Part shown: piece by piece, positions 50,603 through 58,202 of the stretch
Layout: each line of letters opens with the position of its first letter
How positions within the stretch are numbered: position 1 is the stretch's first letter
Assembly (NCBI RefSeq): GCF_021343995.1
Contig: NZ_JAJTTE010000005.1
Span: forward strand, 62,001-126,000
Direction: 5' to 3'
Source of the DNA: Pseudonocardia terrae
GTDB taxonomy: Bacteria > Actinomycetota > Actinomycetes > Mycobacteriales > Pseudonocardiaceae
Length of the DNA stretch: 64,000 nt
The notes under the pieces: generated by a model
Database searches by the model: none
The model's input: only the letters and a program-made list of their open reading frames with translations
Told to the model about the DNA's origin: nothing
Translations under genes and position numbers: made by a program

Positions 50603-51582
50603 TCGACTTCGAGTGGTACCCGGCGGGCGGGGAGGGTTTCCCACCCGAGGTCGAGGCCGAGTTGCGCGAGATGCTGCACGAGGCCGCCGAGGCGGACGCC
50701 GAGGCGGGCTTCCCGCAGCTCTCCCTCGACGACGACACGGAGCCCGGCACGACCCAGCTCCTCGTCTGGCTGCTGCCGGACGAGCGCTCGGGCCGCAACG
50801 TCCCGCTCGCCCCGAGCCTAGCCGCCTACCTGCGCGTCGAGCCGTTGCAGGGCGAGGATGCCGGCATCGGCGAGGTGTCGTACGTGGTGCGGCCGGACTA
50901 CCGGTCGCGCGGCATCACCACGCTGCTCGTCGAGAAGGTCGGCCTCGAGCTCGGGCAGTCGGACGGCTGGTGCGGGACCGGTGTGCGGGCGCTGAAGGTG
51001 TGGGCGCGCGGCAACCACCCCGCCGCGCTGCGGATGTCGCTGCGCTTCCGCCGCTACGGGATCAGGACGGCCCTGCGCCGCTGGCAACTGGTGATACCGC
51101 TGCGGGCGGGGCGCGAGATCGACCCCGGGGCCGAGCCCGGTGGGCCGCAGGCGCGCGAGGCCACCACGACGGCCGAGCGCGTCGCCGCGGCCGAGCTGTG
51201 GACCGCGAGCGGGCGACGGCACCAGCCGCCCGCGGACGCGGAGCTGCTGGTCAGCGGTCCTGCGGAGGCACCGGACGGAGCGGTGTGGATCGATCCCGAC
51301 TCCGGCGAGCCGACCGAGTGGGGTGCCGCGGGCCGGCTGGTCGCGGTGATCACCCGGGACGGCGACCGTGAGCACGAGGACGACCCCCTGGTGCGAGCCC
51401 TGCTCGTCGCGGGCCTGGAACGGCTGCGCGACGCGGGAGTCCGCGCCGGGATGGTGACGGTCGACGCGCAGGATCGTCCGCTGGTGCACGAGGCCCGAAG
51501 CCTCGGACTGATGCACGACCAGACGGACGTGCAGTACACGGTGACCAACACGGCGACCGAGCCTCGTTGGGCCCTCCGGTGA
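50599..51582 (+). CDS. Tandem-GNAT acetyltransferase, MshD-like
   Basis: 327 residues overlapping the Rieske gene by ATGA. Two GNAT-like halves are visible. 'EVSYVVRPDYRSRGITTLLVEKV' is an acetyl-CoA pyrophosphate loop (R-x2-G-x-A/T form) in the first half, and 'DPLVRALLVAGLERLRDAGVRAGMVTV' sits in the second, which lacks a clear R-x2-G. The double layout resembles mycothiol synthase MshD, but this protein is divergent and lies inside a catabolic operon. The acyl donor and acceptor are unknown. Confidence 0.65.
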   Translation: MIDFEWYPAGGEGFPPEVEAELREMLHEAAEADAEAGFPQLSLDDDTEPGTTQLLVWLLPDERSGRNVPLAPSLAAYLRVEPLQGEDAGIGEVSYVVRPDYRSRGITTLLVEKVGLELGQSDGWCGTGVRALKVWARGNHPAALRMSLRFRRYGIRTALRRWQLVIPLRAGREIDPGAEPGGPQAREATTTAERVAAAELWTASGRRHQPPADAELLVSGPAEAPDGAVWIDPDSGEPTEWGAAGRLVAVITRDGDREHEDDPLVRALLVAGLERLRDAGVRAGMVTVDAQDRPLVHEARSLGLMHDQTDVQYTVTNTATEPRWALR

Positions 51583-51595
51583 ACGAGGAGACAGG

Positions 51596-52336
51596 GTGAC
51601 CGCGAAGGAGTTCCCGGGCGTCCCGGCGGACCTGGTCGAGGTCGTCGAGCGGCACGGCCACGCCGTCGCCGCGGGCGACAACGCCACGGTGCTGGCGGAC
51701 TTCCGCCCGGACCGGGTCGGGCAGCTGCTGGCCTCGGCCCGGCCGCCGAAGGGCATGCACTCCGCTGAGCTGCTCGACGTCGAGCCGGGCCCGGACGGTC
51801 TGTTCTCCGCCTTCATCCGCTACACCGGGACCGGCGGCGAGGAGGTCTTCCGGTCACGGTGGATCCAGCTCGACGGCACGTGGCGGGTCACGCAGGTCCG
51901 GAACGTCCCGGACACCCCGCCGCGCACGTCGATGGCGCACCCGTCGGACGACGGGCTCGACGCGCCGCACTGGGAAGGCCTGCGTCGCGGCGAGCTGCGG
52001 ATGCAGCACTGCCCGCACTGCGACCGGTGGACCTGGTCGCCGCGGCCGATCTGCCCGGGCTGCCACGCGACCGACCTCGAGTGGCCCGTGGTGGACCCGG
52101 TCGGCCGGATCTACTCCTGGACGCGGACCTGGCAGCCCTTCTCGCCGGAGGTCACCGGCCACCTGCCCTACGTGGTGGTCGTGGTCGAGCTGCCCGGCGC
52201 GGGCAACCGCCGCCTCCTGGGCGTCCTGCTCGACGGCGACGGCGCGGACGTGCGCATCGGCGCGGAGGTCAAGGGCGAGATCGAACCCGCCGCGGACCCG
52301 GAGGGCTACCCGCTGCTCCGCTGGCGACTGGTGTGA
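51596..52336 (+). CDS. NTF2-like/DUF35 fusion protein
   Basis: 246 residues from GTG 51596. Residues ~5-105 resemble an NTF2/SnoaL-like fold ('VERHGHAVAAGDNATVLADFRPD', 'RWIQLDGTWRVTQVRNVP'). Residues ~125-246 are DUF35 with an intact zinc ribbon, 'QHCPHCDRWTWSPRPICPGCHA', and an OB fold. DUF35 domains bind thiolase-like partners, and the next gene is such a thiolase. The fused NTF2-like part could be a dehydratase or hydratase acting just before cleavage, parallel to the MaoC-DUF35 fusion ChsH2 (inference). Confidence 0.8.
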   Translation: MTAKEFPGVPADLVEVVERHGHAVAAGDNATVLADFRPDRVGQLLASARPPKGMHSAELLDVEPGPDGLFSAFIRYTGTGGEEVFRSRWIQLDGTWRVTQVRNVPDTPPRTSMAHPSDDGLDAPHWEGLRRGELRMQHCPHCDRWTWSPRPICPGCHATDLEWPVVDPVGRIYSWTRTWQPFSPEVTGHLPYVVVVVELPGAGNRRLLGVLLDGDGADVRIGAEVKGEIEPAADPEGYPLLRWRLV

Positions 52337-52346
52337 GGGACGACAA

Positions 52347-53525
52347 ATGACAAGCAGGGACCGCGCCTTCCGCGGCGCCACGGCCGTGGTCGGGATCGCC
52401 AACACCCCGTTCCACAAGCGCGGCACGGCGACCCGGACCTCGGCGCAGCTCACGTGCGAGGCGATCCTGGCCGCCGCGGCGGACGCGGGGATCGACGCAC
52501 ACGACATCGACGGCTTCGTCTCCTACGCCAACGACGACAACGAGGGCCTCGCGATCGGCGCCGCCCTGGGCGCCAGGGAGATCCGCTGGTCGACGATGGT
52601 GTGGGGCGGCGGAGGCGGCGGGGTGGCCGCGGCCGTCAACGCGGCGTCGGCCGCGGTCGTCTCCGGCCAGGCGGACATGGTGTGCGTATACCGCGGCATC
52701 TCCGAGGCCGACGCCGGGCGGCAGAGCTACAGCAAGGGGCACATGGGTCCGCTGCTCTCCGGGCACGGCGTGTTCGCGCCGGCCCAGATCTGCGCCCTGC
52801 GCACCCAGCGGATGCTCGAGGTCGACGGGGTCCCGGCCTCGGCGATGAAGGCGCTGGTCCAGGCTGCGTACCACCACGCCCAGAACAACCCCGACGCCGT
52901 GGCGTACGGCAGGCCGCTGGACCCGGCGGTGTACGACGACGCCCGCTGGATCTCCGAGCCGTTGCGCCTCTACGACTGCTCGCGGGAGAACGACGCGGCG
53001 GGTGCCGTGCTCGTCACCACCGCCGAGCGGGCCCGGGAGCTGCGGCAGAAGCCCGCGTACGTGCTGTCCGGCGTGCAGGGCGCCGGGCCGGACTGGTCGG
53101 AGTCGGTCGAGAACGACCTGGCGTACACCAGCGCCGGCTTCCACCCGGCCATGGTGGCGCGGCTGTGGGAAGGCGCCGGCGTGAAGCCCGGCGAGGTCGA
53201 CGTCGTGCAGGTCTACGAGAACTTCTCCGGGCCCGCGGTCGCGTCGTTGATCGACTTCGGCTTCGTGCCGAACGGACCGGACGCCGGCCGCGTCATGCAG
53301 TTCGAGAACCTCATCGCCCCGACGGGCTCGCTGCCGCTCAACACCGCGGGCGGCAACATCGCCGAGGGGTTCGTGCACGGTTTCGGGCTGATCGTCGAGG
53401 CCGTGCGGCAGATCCGCGGCACCTCGCCGAACCAGGTGCCCGACGCGGCCCTGTCGCTCCTGCTCGGGGGCCCGATGGCCCCGTCCGTCGGCGCCACGTT
53501 GTTCGGCTCCGACGCCGTGCTCTAG
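52347..53525 (+). CDS. Thiolase-fold lipid-transfer protein (Ltp2-like)
   Basis: 392 residues, 10 bp after the NTF2-DUF35 gene. 'AVVGIANTPFHKRGTATRTSAQL', 'RLYDCSRENDAAGAVLVTTAE' and 'LPLNTAGGNIAEGFVHGFGLIVEAVRQIRG' mark the SCP-x/Ltp2 branch. The catalytic YDxFT region reads 'VVQVYENFSGPAVASL', so the first Tyr is kept and other positions differ. It probably forms a complex with its DUF35 neighbour and cleaves a C-C bond of a CoA ester. Confidence 0.86.
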   Translation: MTSRDRAFRGATAVVGIANTPFHKRGTATRTSAQLTCEAILAAAADAGIDAHDIDGFVSYANDDNEGLAIGAALGAREIRWSTMVWGGGGGGVAAAVNAASAAVVSGQADMVCVYRGISEADAGRQSYSKGHMGPLLSGHGVFAPAQICALRTQRMLEVDGVPASAMKALVQAAYHHAQNNPDAVAYGRPLDPAVYDDARWISEPLRLYDCSRENDAAGAVLVTTAERARELRQKPAYVLSGVQGAGPDWSESVENDLAYTSAGFHPAMVARLWEGAGVKPGEVDVVQVYENFSGPAVASLIDFGFVPNGPDAGRVMQFENLIAPTGSLPLNTAGGNIAEGFVHGFGLIVEAVRQIRGTSPNQVPDAALSLLLGGPMAPSVGATLFGSDAVL

Positions 53526-53573
53526 ATCCTTCCCAACCCGGACGTACGCGACGACGCGTGAGGAGACCCCACC

Positions 53574-55091
53574 ATGGCCACGTCGGTCGGATCCGCCCTC
53601 CACTGGTGGGCCCGCACGAAGGGCGACCACACGGCCCTCGTCTTCGGCGAGGACACCGTGGACTACCGCACCCTGCGGGACTGGTCCGGCGCCGTCGCGC
53701 GGTCCCTGCACGAGCGCGGCGTGGCCGAGGGCGACCGCGTCGGCCTGCTGGGCGGCAACACCCCCGAGTGGGCCGCCGTGGCGCTGGGGGTGATGAAGGC
53801 AGGGGCCGTGCTCGTCCCGTTGAACCCCCGGCTCGTCGGCGCCGAGCTGCACAAGCTGCTGCAGGACTCCGGGGCGCGGGTGGTCGTGGCCGACCCGCAG
53901 TTCGCGGCCATGCTGGACCAGGCCCGGGAGCTCGGCAGCAGCGTCGAGACGATCCCGTTGCCCGAGTTCGCCGCGCTGCGCGGAGCCGGCCACGAGGAGT
54001 TCCGGATCGACCGGGACCCGGCCGAGCCGGTCGCGCTCCTGTTCACCAGCGGCTCCACGGGCCTGTCCAAGGGCGTCATCTGCACCAACCGCACACTGCT
54101 CGACATCGTCTTCGAGGCGTCGCTGTGCGAGGAGGGACTGCGGCCCGGCGGCAGCAGCCTGCTCCTGCTCCCGCTGTGCTTCACGCCGGGTCTGGTGTGG
54201 GGCCTGGTCATGCAGGTCGTGCTCGGCGGGACGCTGGTCGTCGAGGCGCAGCTCGACCCCTCGCGGGCGGTGCGCCAGCTCGACCGGCACAAGATCGAGA
54301 CGATCTTCGGGGTTCCGCTGATCTACGAGGTGATGGCAAAGGCACCGGAGTTCGCCGACGCCGACCTGTCGCACCTCAAGACCGCGGTGGTCGGTGGCGC
54401 TGCGGTGTCCGTGCCGCTGCTGGAGGCGTGGGGGAGCAAGGGCGTGAAGCTCCGCCAGATCTACGGCATGACCGAGGCGGGCGGGGTCGCGACGGCCACC
54501 TGGCCGTCGGAGGCGGATACGCACCCCGACTCCTGCGGCAGCGGCTCGGCGTTCACCGAGATCAAGGTCGTGCGGTCGGACGGGAGCGAGTGCGACCCCG
54601 GCGAGCAGGGCGAGGTCCTGCTCAAGGGACCGGGCGTCTCGCCCGGGTACTGGCAGGACCCGGAAACCACGGCCCGGGCCTTCCGGGACGGCTGGCTGCA
54701 CAGCGGTGACCTGGGCGTCCGCGACGCCGAGGGACGGCTGACGTTCGTCGACCGGATGAAGGACCTGATCATCTCCGGCGGGATCAACATCTCGCCGGTG
54801 GAGATCGAGGCCGTGATCAGCCGGATCCCGGGCGTGCGCGAGGTGTCGGTGATCGCGGCGAAGGACGACCGGTTCGGCGAGACGCCCGCGGCGATCGTCA
54901 CCGCGGACGACGGCGTGACCGAGGCGGCGATCATCGAAGTCTGCGGGGCGCAGATGGCCGACTACAAGGTCCCGCGCTACGTGGTGCTGCGTCGCGACGA
55001 CCTGCCGCGCCTGCCCAGCGGCAAGATCTCGAAGCGGGCGATCCGGGACGAGTACTCGGACGTCTCCGAGCGCTACGCGAAGGTGCGCTGA
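53574..55091 (+). CDS. Acyl-CoA synthetase (AMP-forming)
   Basis: 505 residues behind GAGGAGA. A3 'LLFTSGSTGLSKGVICTNR', A5 'IYGMTEAGGVAT', hinge 'LHSGDLGVRDAEGRLTFVDRMKDLIISGG' and A10 'LPSGKISKRAIRDEY' are intact. It is the last gene of the Rieske run and is close in length and motifs to the synthetases at 16233 and 58203 (paralogues). It activates an unknown carboxylic acid with CoA. Confidence 0.9.
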   Translation: MATSVGSALHWWARTKGDHTALVFGEDTVDYRTLRDWSGAVARSLHERGVAEGDRVGLLGGNTPEWAAVALGVMKAGAVLVPLNPRLVGAELHKLLQDSGARVVVADPQFAAMLDQARELGSSVETIPLPEFAALRGAGHEEFRIDRDPAEPVALLFTSGSTGLSKGVICTNRTLLDIVFEASLCEEGLRPGGSSLLLLPLCFTPGLVWGLVMQVVLGGTLVVEAQLDPSRAVRQLDRHKIETIFGVPLIYEVMAKAPEFADADLSHLKTAVVGGAAVSVPLLEAWGSKGVKLRQIYGMTEAGGVATATWPSEADTHPDSCGSGSAFTEIKVVRSDGSECDPGEQGEVLLKGPGVSPGYWQDPETTARAFRDGWLHSGDLGVRDAEGRLTFVDRMKDLIISGGINISPVEIEAVISRIPGVREVSVIAAKDDRFGETPAAIVTADDGVTEAAIIEVCGAQMADYKVPRYVVLRRDDLPRLPSGKISKRAIRDEYSDVSERYAKVR

Positions 55092-55124
55092 CCAGCGGGG
55101 ATCGTTCACCCGCACGGGGCTTAT

Positions 55125-55148
55125 GAGACAGATTGACGTATCGCGTCA
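55125..55148 (+). promoter_or_regulatory. Motif B-like site before ALDH
   Basis: The left half GAGACAGATT matches motif B exactly, and the right half GCGTCA is degenerate. An overlapping shorter palindrome, TGACG-TATCG-CGTCA, spans 55134-55148. It lies 65 bp before the aldehyde dehydrogenase. Confidence 0.45.
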
Positions 55149-55212
55149 TTCATATCTACCCTGCCCCCTCGAGAGCCGGCACCGACGTCGGCGCGGACCT
55201 CACGGAGGCGCG

Positions 55213-56763
55213 ATGAGCACGGCGACGGAGTCGAGACCGACCGGCGAGGGGGCGGCCGGTCCGCGGCTGGACGTGCACTGCCCGGCCGACGGTCGGCTCG
55301 TCGGCTCCGTGCCCGCGCAGGGCCCCGCCGAGGTCGGCGCGGCCGCGGCGGCCCTGCGTGCGGCACAGCCCGCCTGGGAGGCGCTCGGGCCGGCCGGTCG
55401 CAGCCGCCACCTGCTGCGCTGGCTGGACTGGTTGCTGGACAACGAGCGCCGCATCCTGGAGCTCGTCCAGGCCGAGGCGGGCAAGTCCTGGTCGGACGCG
55501 GCGATCGAGATGACCGTCGCCGTGGACGTGATCAACTACTTCACGGCGAACGCCGAGCGCTTCCTCGCGGACCGGAAGGTCAAGCCGGCCGGGATCGCGA
55601 ACAAGGCGCGGCGGCTGCGCGTCCAGGCTCGGCCGCACCAGCTCGTCGGCCTGATCACGCCGTGGAACGGGCCGCTGGGCGGGCCGATGATGGACGTCGT
55701 CGGTGCGCTCGTCGCGGGAGCGGCGGTGCTGAGCAAGCCCTCCGAGGTGGTCCCGCTGACCTGGGTCGAGGTCGTCAGGGGCTGGGGCGAGATCGGCGCC
55801 CCGCCGGTGCTCGCCTGCATCACCGGGGACGGCGTGGCCGGGGCCGCCGTCGTCGACGAGGTCGACATGGTCATGTTCACCGGCTCCGTGCGCACCGGCC
55901 GGACGATCGCCGTGCGCGCCGCGGAGCGGCTGATCCCGTGCAGCCTCGAGCTCGGCGGCAAGGACGCGATGATCGTGCTCGCCGACGCGGACGTCGAGCG
56001 GGCCGCGGGCGGCGCGGTCTGGGGCGCGATGATGAACGCCGGCCAGGCCTGCGTGTCGGTCGAGCGCGTCTACGTCGAGGCCCCCGTGTACGACGAGTTC
56101 GTCGCGAAGGTCGTGGAGAAGGTGAAGGCGATCCGGCAGGGCATGGACGCGCCGGGTTCCTACGCCACCGAGATCGGCGCGATGGTCACGCCGGCGCAGG
56201 CGGACATCGTGGAACGGCACGTGGCAGACGCAGTGGCGAAGGGTGCGCGTGTGCTCGTCGGGGGGAAGCGGAACGGGGCGTACTTCGAACCCACCGTGCT
56301 CGTCGACGTCGACCACTCCATGGCCTGCATGCGCGAGGAGACCTTCGGGCCGACGCTGCCGGTCATGAAGGTCGCCGACGCCGACGAGGCGGTCCGGCTG
56401 GCCAACGACTCCGACTACGGGCTCAGCTCCAGCCTCTGGACGCGCGACCGCCACCGGGCGGACCGGCTCTCGCGCCGGATCGAGGCGGGTTCGGTGTCGG
56501 TCAACAACACCGTCATCGCCACGTTCCAGACGCCGGTGCCGATGGGCGGGTGGAAGCAGTCCGGGCTCGGGACGCGGTTCGGCGGCGCGAACGGGGTGCT
56601 CAAGTACTGCCGCCAGAAGTCGGTCGTCGAGGAGCGGATCGCGCTGCGGGCCGAGCCGAATTGGTATCCCGTCGTGCCCGCGAAGAGCGAGCTCATGGCG
56701 AAGGTCGTGCGGTTCCTCGGCGCCCACGACTGGCGCCGGAAGCTCGGCCGCCCGACCGCCTGA
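55213..56763 (+). CDS. NAD(P)-dependent aldehyde dehydrogenase
   Basis: 516 residues from ATG 55213 behind GGAGG. 'FTGSVRTGRTIAVRAAERL', 'LELGGKDAMIVLADADVE' and nucleophile C280 in 'NAGQACVSVERV' are intact. A C-terminal ~35-residue tail ('RAEPNWYPVVPAKSELMAKVVRFLG') extends beyond the ordinary ALDH end and resembles that of acyl-aldehyde or succinate-semialdehyde-like family members with membrane contact. It is a single-gene unit before the P450 promoter. Confidence 0.9.
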   Translation: MSTATESRPTGEGAAGPRLDVHCPADGRLVGSVPAQGPAEVGAAAAALRAAQPAWEALGPAGRSRHLLRWLDWLLDNERRILELVQAEAGKSWSDAAIEMTVAVDVINYFTANAERFLADRKVKPAGIANKARRLRVQARPHQLVGLITPWNGPLGGPMMDVVGALVAGAAVLSKPSEVVPLTWVEVVRGWGEIGAPPVLACITGDGVAGAAVVDEVDMVMFTGSVRTGRTIAVRAAERLIPCSLELGGKDAMIVLADADVERAAGGAVWGAMMNAGQACVSVERVYVEAPVYDEFVAKVVEKVKAIRQGMDAPGSYATEIGAMVTPAQADIVERHVADAVAKGARVLVGGKRNGAYFEPTVLVDVDHSMACMREETFGPTLPVMKVADADEAVRLANDSDYGLSSSLWTRDRHRADRLSRRIEAGSVSVNNTVIATFQTPVPMGGWKQSGLGTRFGGANGVLKYCRQKSVVEERIALRAEPNWYPVVPAKSELMAKVVRFLGAHDWRRKLGRPTA

Positions 56764-56791
56764 CCAGCACGAACGTCGTCGAGTGTGGCGC

Positions 56792-56821
56792 TTGACACCT
56801 CAGAACCTAGGTGTATAAGGT
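56792..56821 (+). promoter_or_regulatory. Motif A site 7 within a consensus promoter for P450 (2)
   Basis: -35 TTGACA (56792-56797), 16-bp spacer, -10 TATAAG (56814-56819), with motif A ACCTA GGTGTAT AAGGT at 56805-56821 covering the -10. The layout is the same as the promoter at 46945, base for base in spacing. Confidence 0.7.
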
Positions 56822-56918
56822 TTCTGCCGACGGTGGCGCTCCCACCCTCCCGAACGCACCTGCCGAGACGCTTCCGGCAGTGCTCCTCCCTGCTCAATGC
56901 CGACAGGAGAGTCCCACC

Positions 56919-58154
56919 ATGACCACGAGCCTGACCTCGGTCCCCGAGCACCTGAAGACCGACTTCGACATCTACGACCCGGCGCTGACGTTCCCCACCG
57001 ACCGGATCAACGAGAAGGTCCGCGAGATCGCGGACCGGTCGCCGCTGGTGTACTCCGAGAAGTACGGCGGCCACTGGATCGTCACCCGGTACGAGGAGAT
57101 CCACGAGGTGCTGCGGCACCCCGAGACCTTCTCCAGCTTCCCCAACAACCTCGTGCCGCACGGCGCCGGCAAGTTCCTCCCGCTGGAGGTCGACCCGCCG
57201 GAGCACACCGCCTTCCGCAAGGCCCTGCAGCCGCTGTTCAACCCCACCCGCATGCGGGCCCTGGAGCCGCGGATCCGGGAGATCGTCAACGAGCTGATCG
57301 ACGGGTTCGCCTCCCGCGGGTCCGCCGAGTACATCTCGGAGTTCGCGCACGAGCTGCCGGCGCGCGTGTTCCTCGCGCTGATGGATTGGCCGCTCGACGA
57401 CGCGCCGATGTTCACCGAGGCCACCGACACCACGCTGCGCGGCGTGCCGGGCGGGACCGAGGAGGAGAACAACGCCGCCCGTGAGGCCGCGGCCGGGCGG
57501 CTGTTCGCCTACTTCGCCGGCGTCGTCGCCGACCGCCGTGCGCGCGGGCCGGAGGCGGAGGACATCACCGCGAAGATCGTGCACCAGTCGATCGAGCTCG
57601 ACGGGCAGGTCCGCCCGCTCACGGACGAGGAACTGTGCAACATGTTCTTCCTCCTGCTGATCGCCGGCCTGCACACGGTGACCGGCACGCTCGCCTGGTC
57701 CGTGCTGCACCTGGCCGACCGGCCGGACGAGCGGCAGCGGCTGATCGACGACCCGTCCTTGATCCCGGCTGCGGTCGAGGAGATGCTGCGGATCGAGGCC
57801 GCGGTGTCCCCGGGCCGCCGCGTCCGGCACGACACCACCCTCGGCGGGATCGAGCTCAAGGAGGGCGACCAGCTGCTCCTGGTGCTCGCCGGGGCGAACC
57901 GGGACGGGCGCGAGTTCGACGACCCGGACGTCGTCCACATCGAGCGCACGCCGAACCGGCACCTGTCCTTCGGCTCCGGCCCGCACCGCTGCCTCGGGTC
58001 GCATCTCGCGCGCGTCGAGCTGCAGTTGGTGTTCGAGGAGCTGCACAAGCGCATCCCGGACTACCGCATCGACACGGAGAAGCAGGTCGTCTCGCACCCC
58101 AGCCAGGTTCGCGGCGTCCTGGAGCTGCCGATCCTGTTCACCCCGGAGCGCTGA
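56919..58154 (+). CDS. Cytochrome P450 (2)
   Basis: 411 residues; its leader CGACAGGAGAGT is shared with P450 (1). Heme ligand C358 lies in 'FGSGPHRCLGSHLARVE', the ExxR in 'AAVEEMLRIE', and the I-helix is 'LLLIAGLHTVTGTLAW' with His252-Thr253 in place of the usual acid-Thr pair. It is similar to P450 (1) over its whole length, so a local duplication or a family expansion is likely. It heads an operon with a synthetase and a phosphoesterase. Confidence 0.92.
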   Translation: MTTSLTSVPEHLKTDFDIYDPALTFPTDRINEKVREIADRSPLVYSEKYGGHWIVTRYEEIHEVLRHPETFSSFPNNLVPHGAGKFLPLEVDPPEHTAFRKALQPLFNPTRMRALEPRIREIVNELIDGFASRGSAEYISEFAHELPARVFLALMDWPLDDAPMFTEATDTTLRGVPGGTEEENNAAREAAAGRLFAYFAGVVADRRARGPEAEDITAKIVHQSIELDGQVRPLTDEELCNMFFLLLIAGLHTVTGTLAWSVLHLADRPDERQRLIDDPSLIPAAVEEMLRIEAAVSPGRRVRHDTTLGGIELKEGDQLLLVLAGANRDGREFDDPDVVHIERTPNRHLSFGSGPHRCLGSHLARVELQLVFEELHKRIPDYRIDTEKQVVSHPSQVRGVLELPILFTPER

Positions 58155-58202
58155 CCCCCGCAGCGCCGACCCCGCAGCGCTGACACCCCTCGAGGAGACC
58201 CG

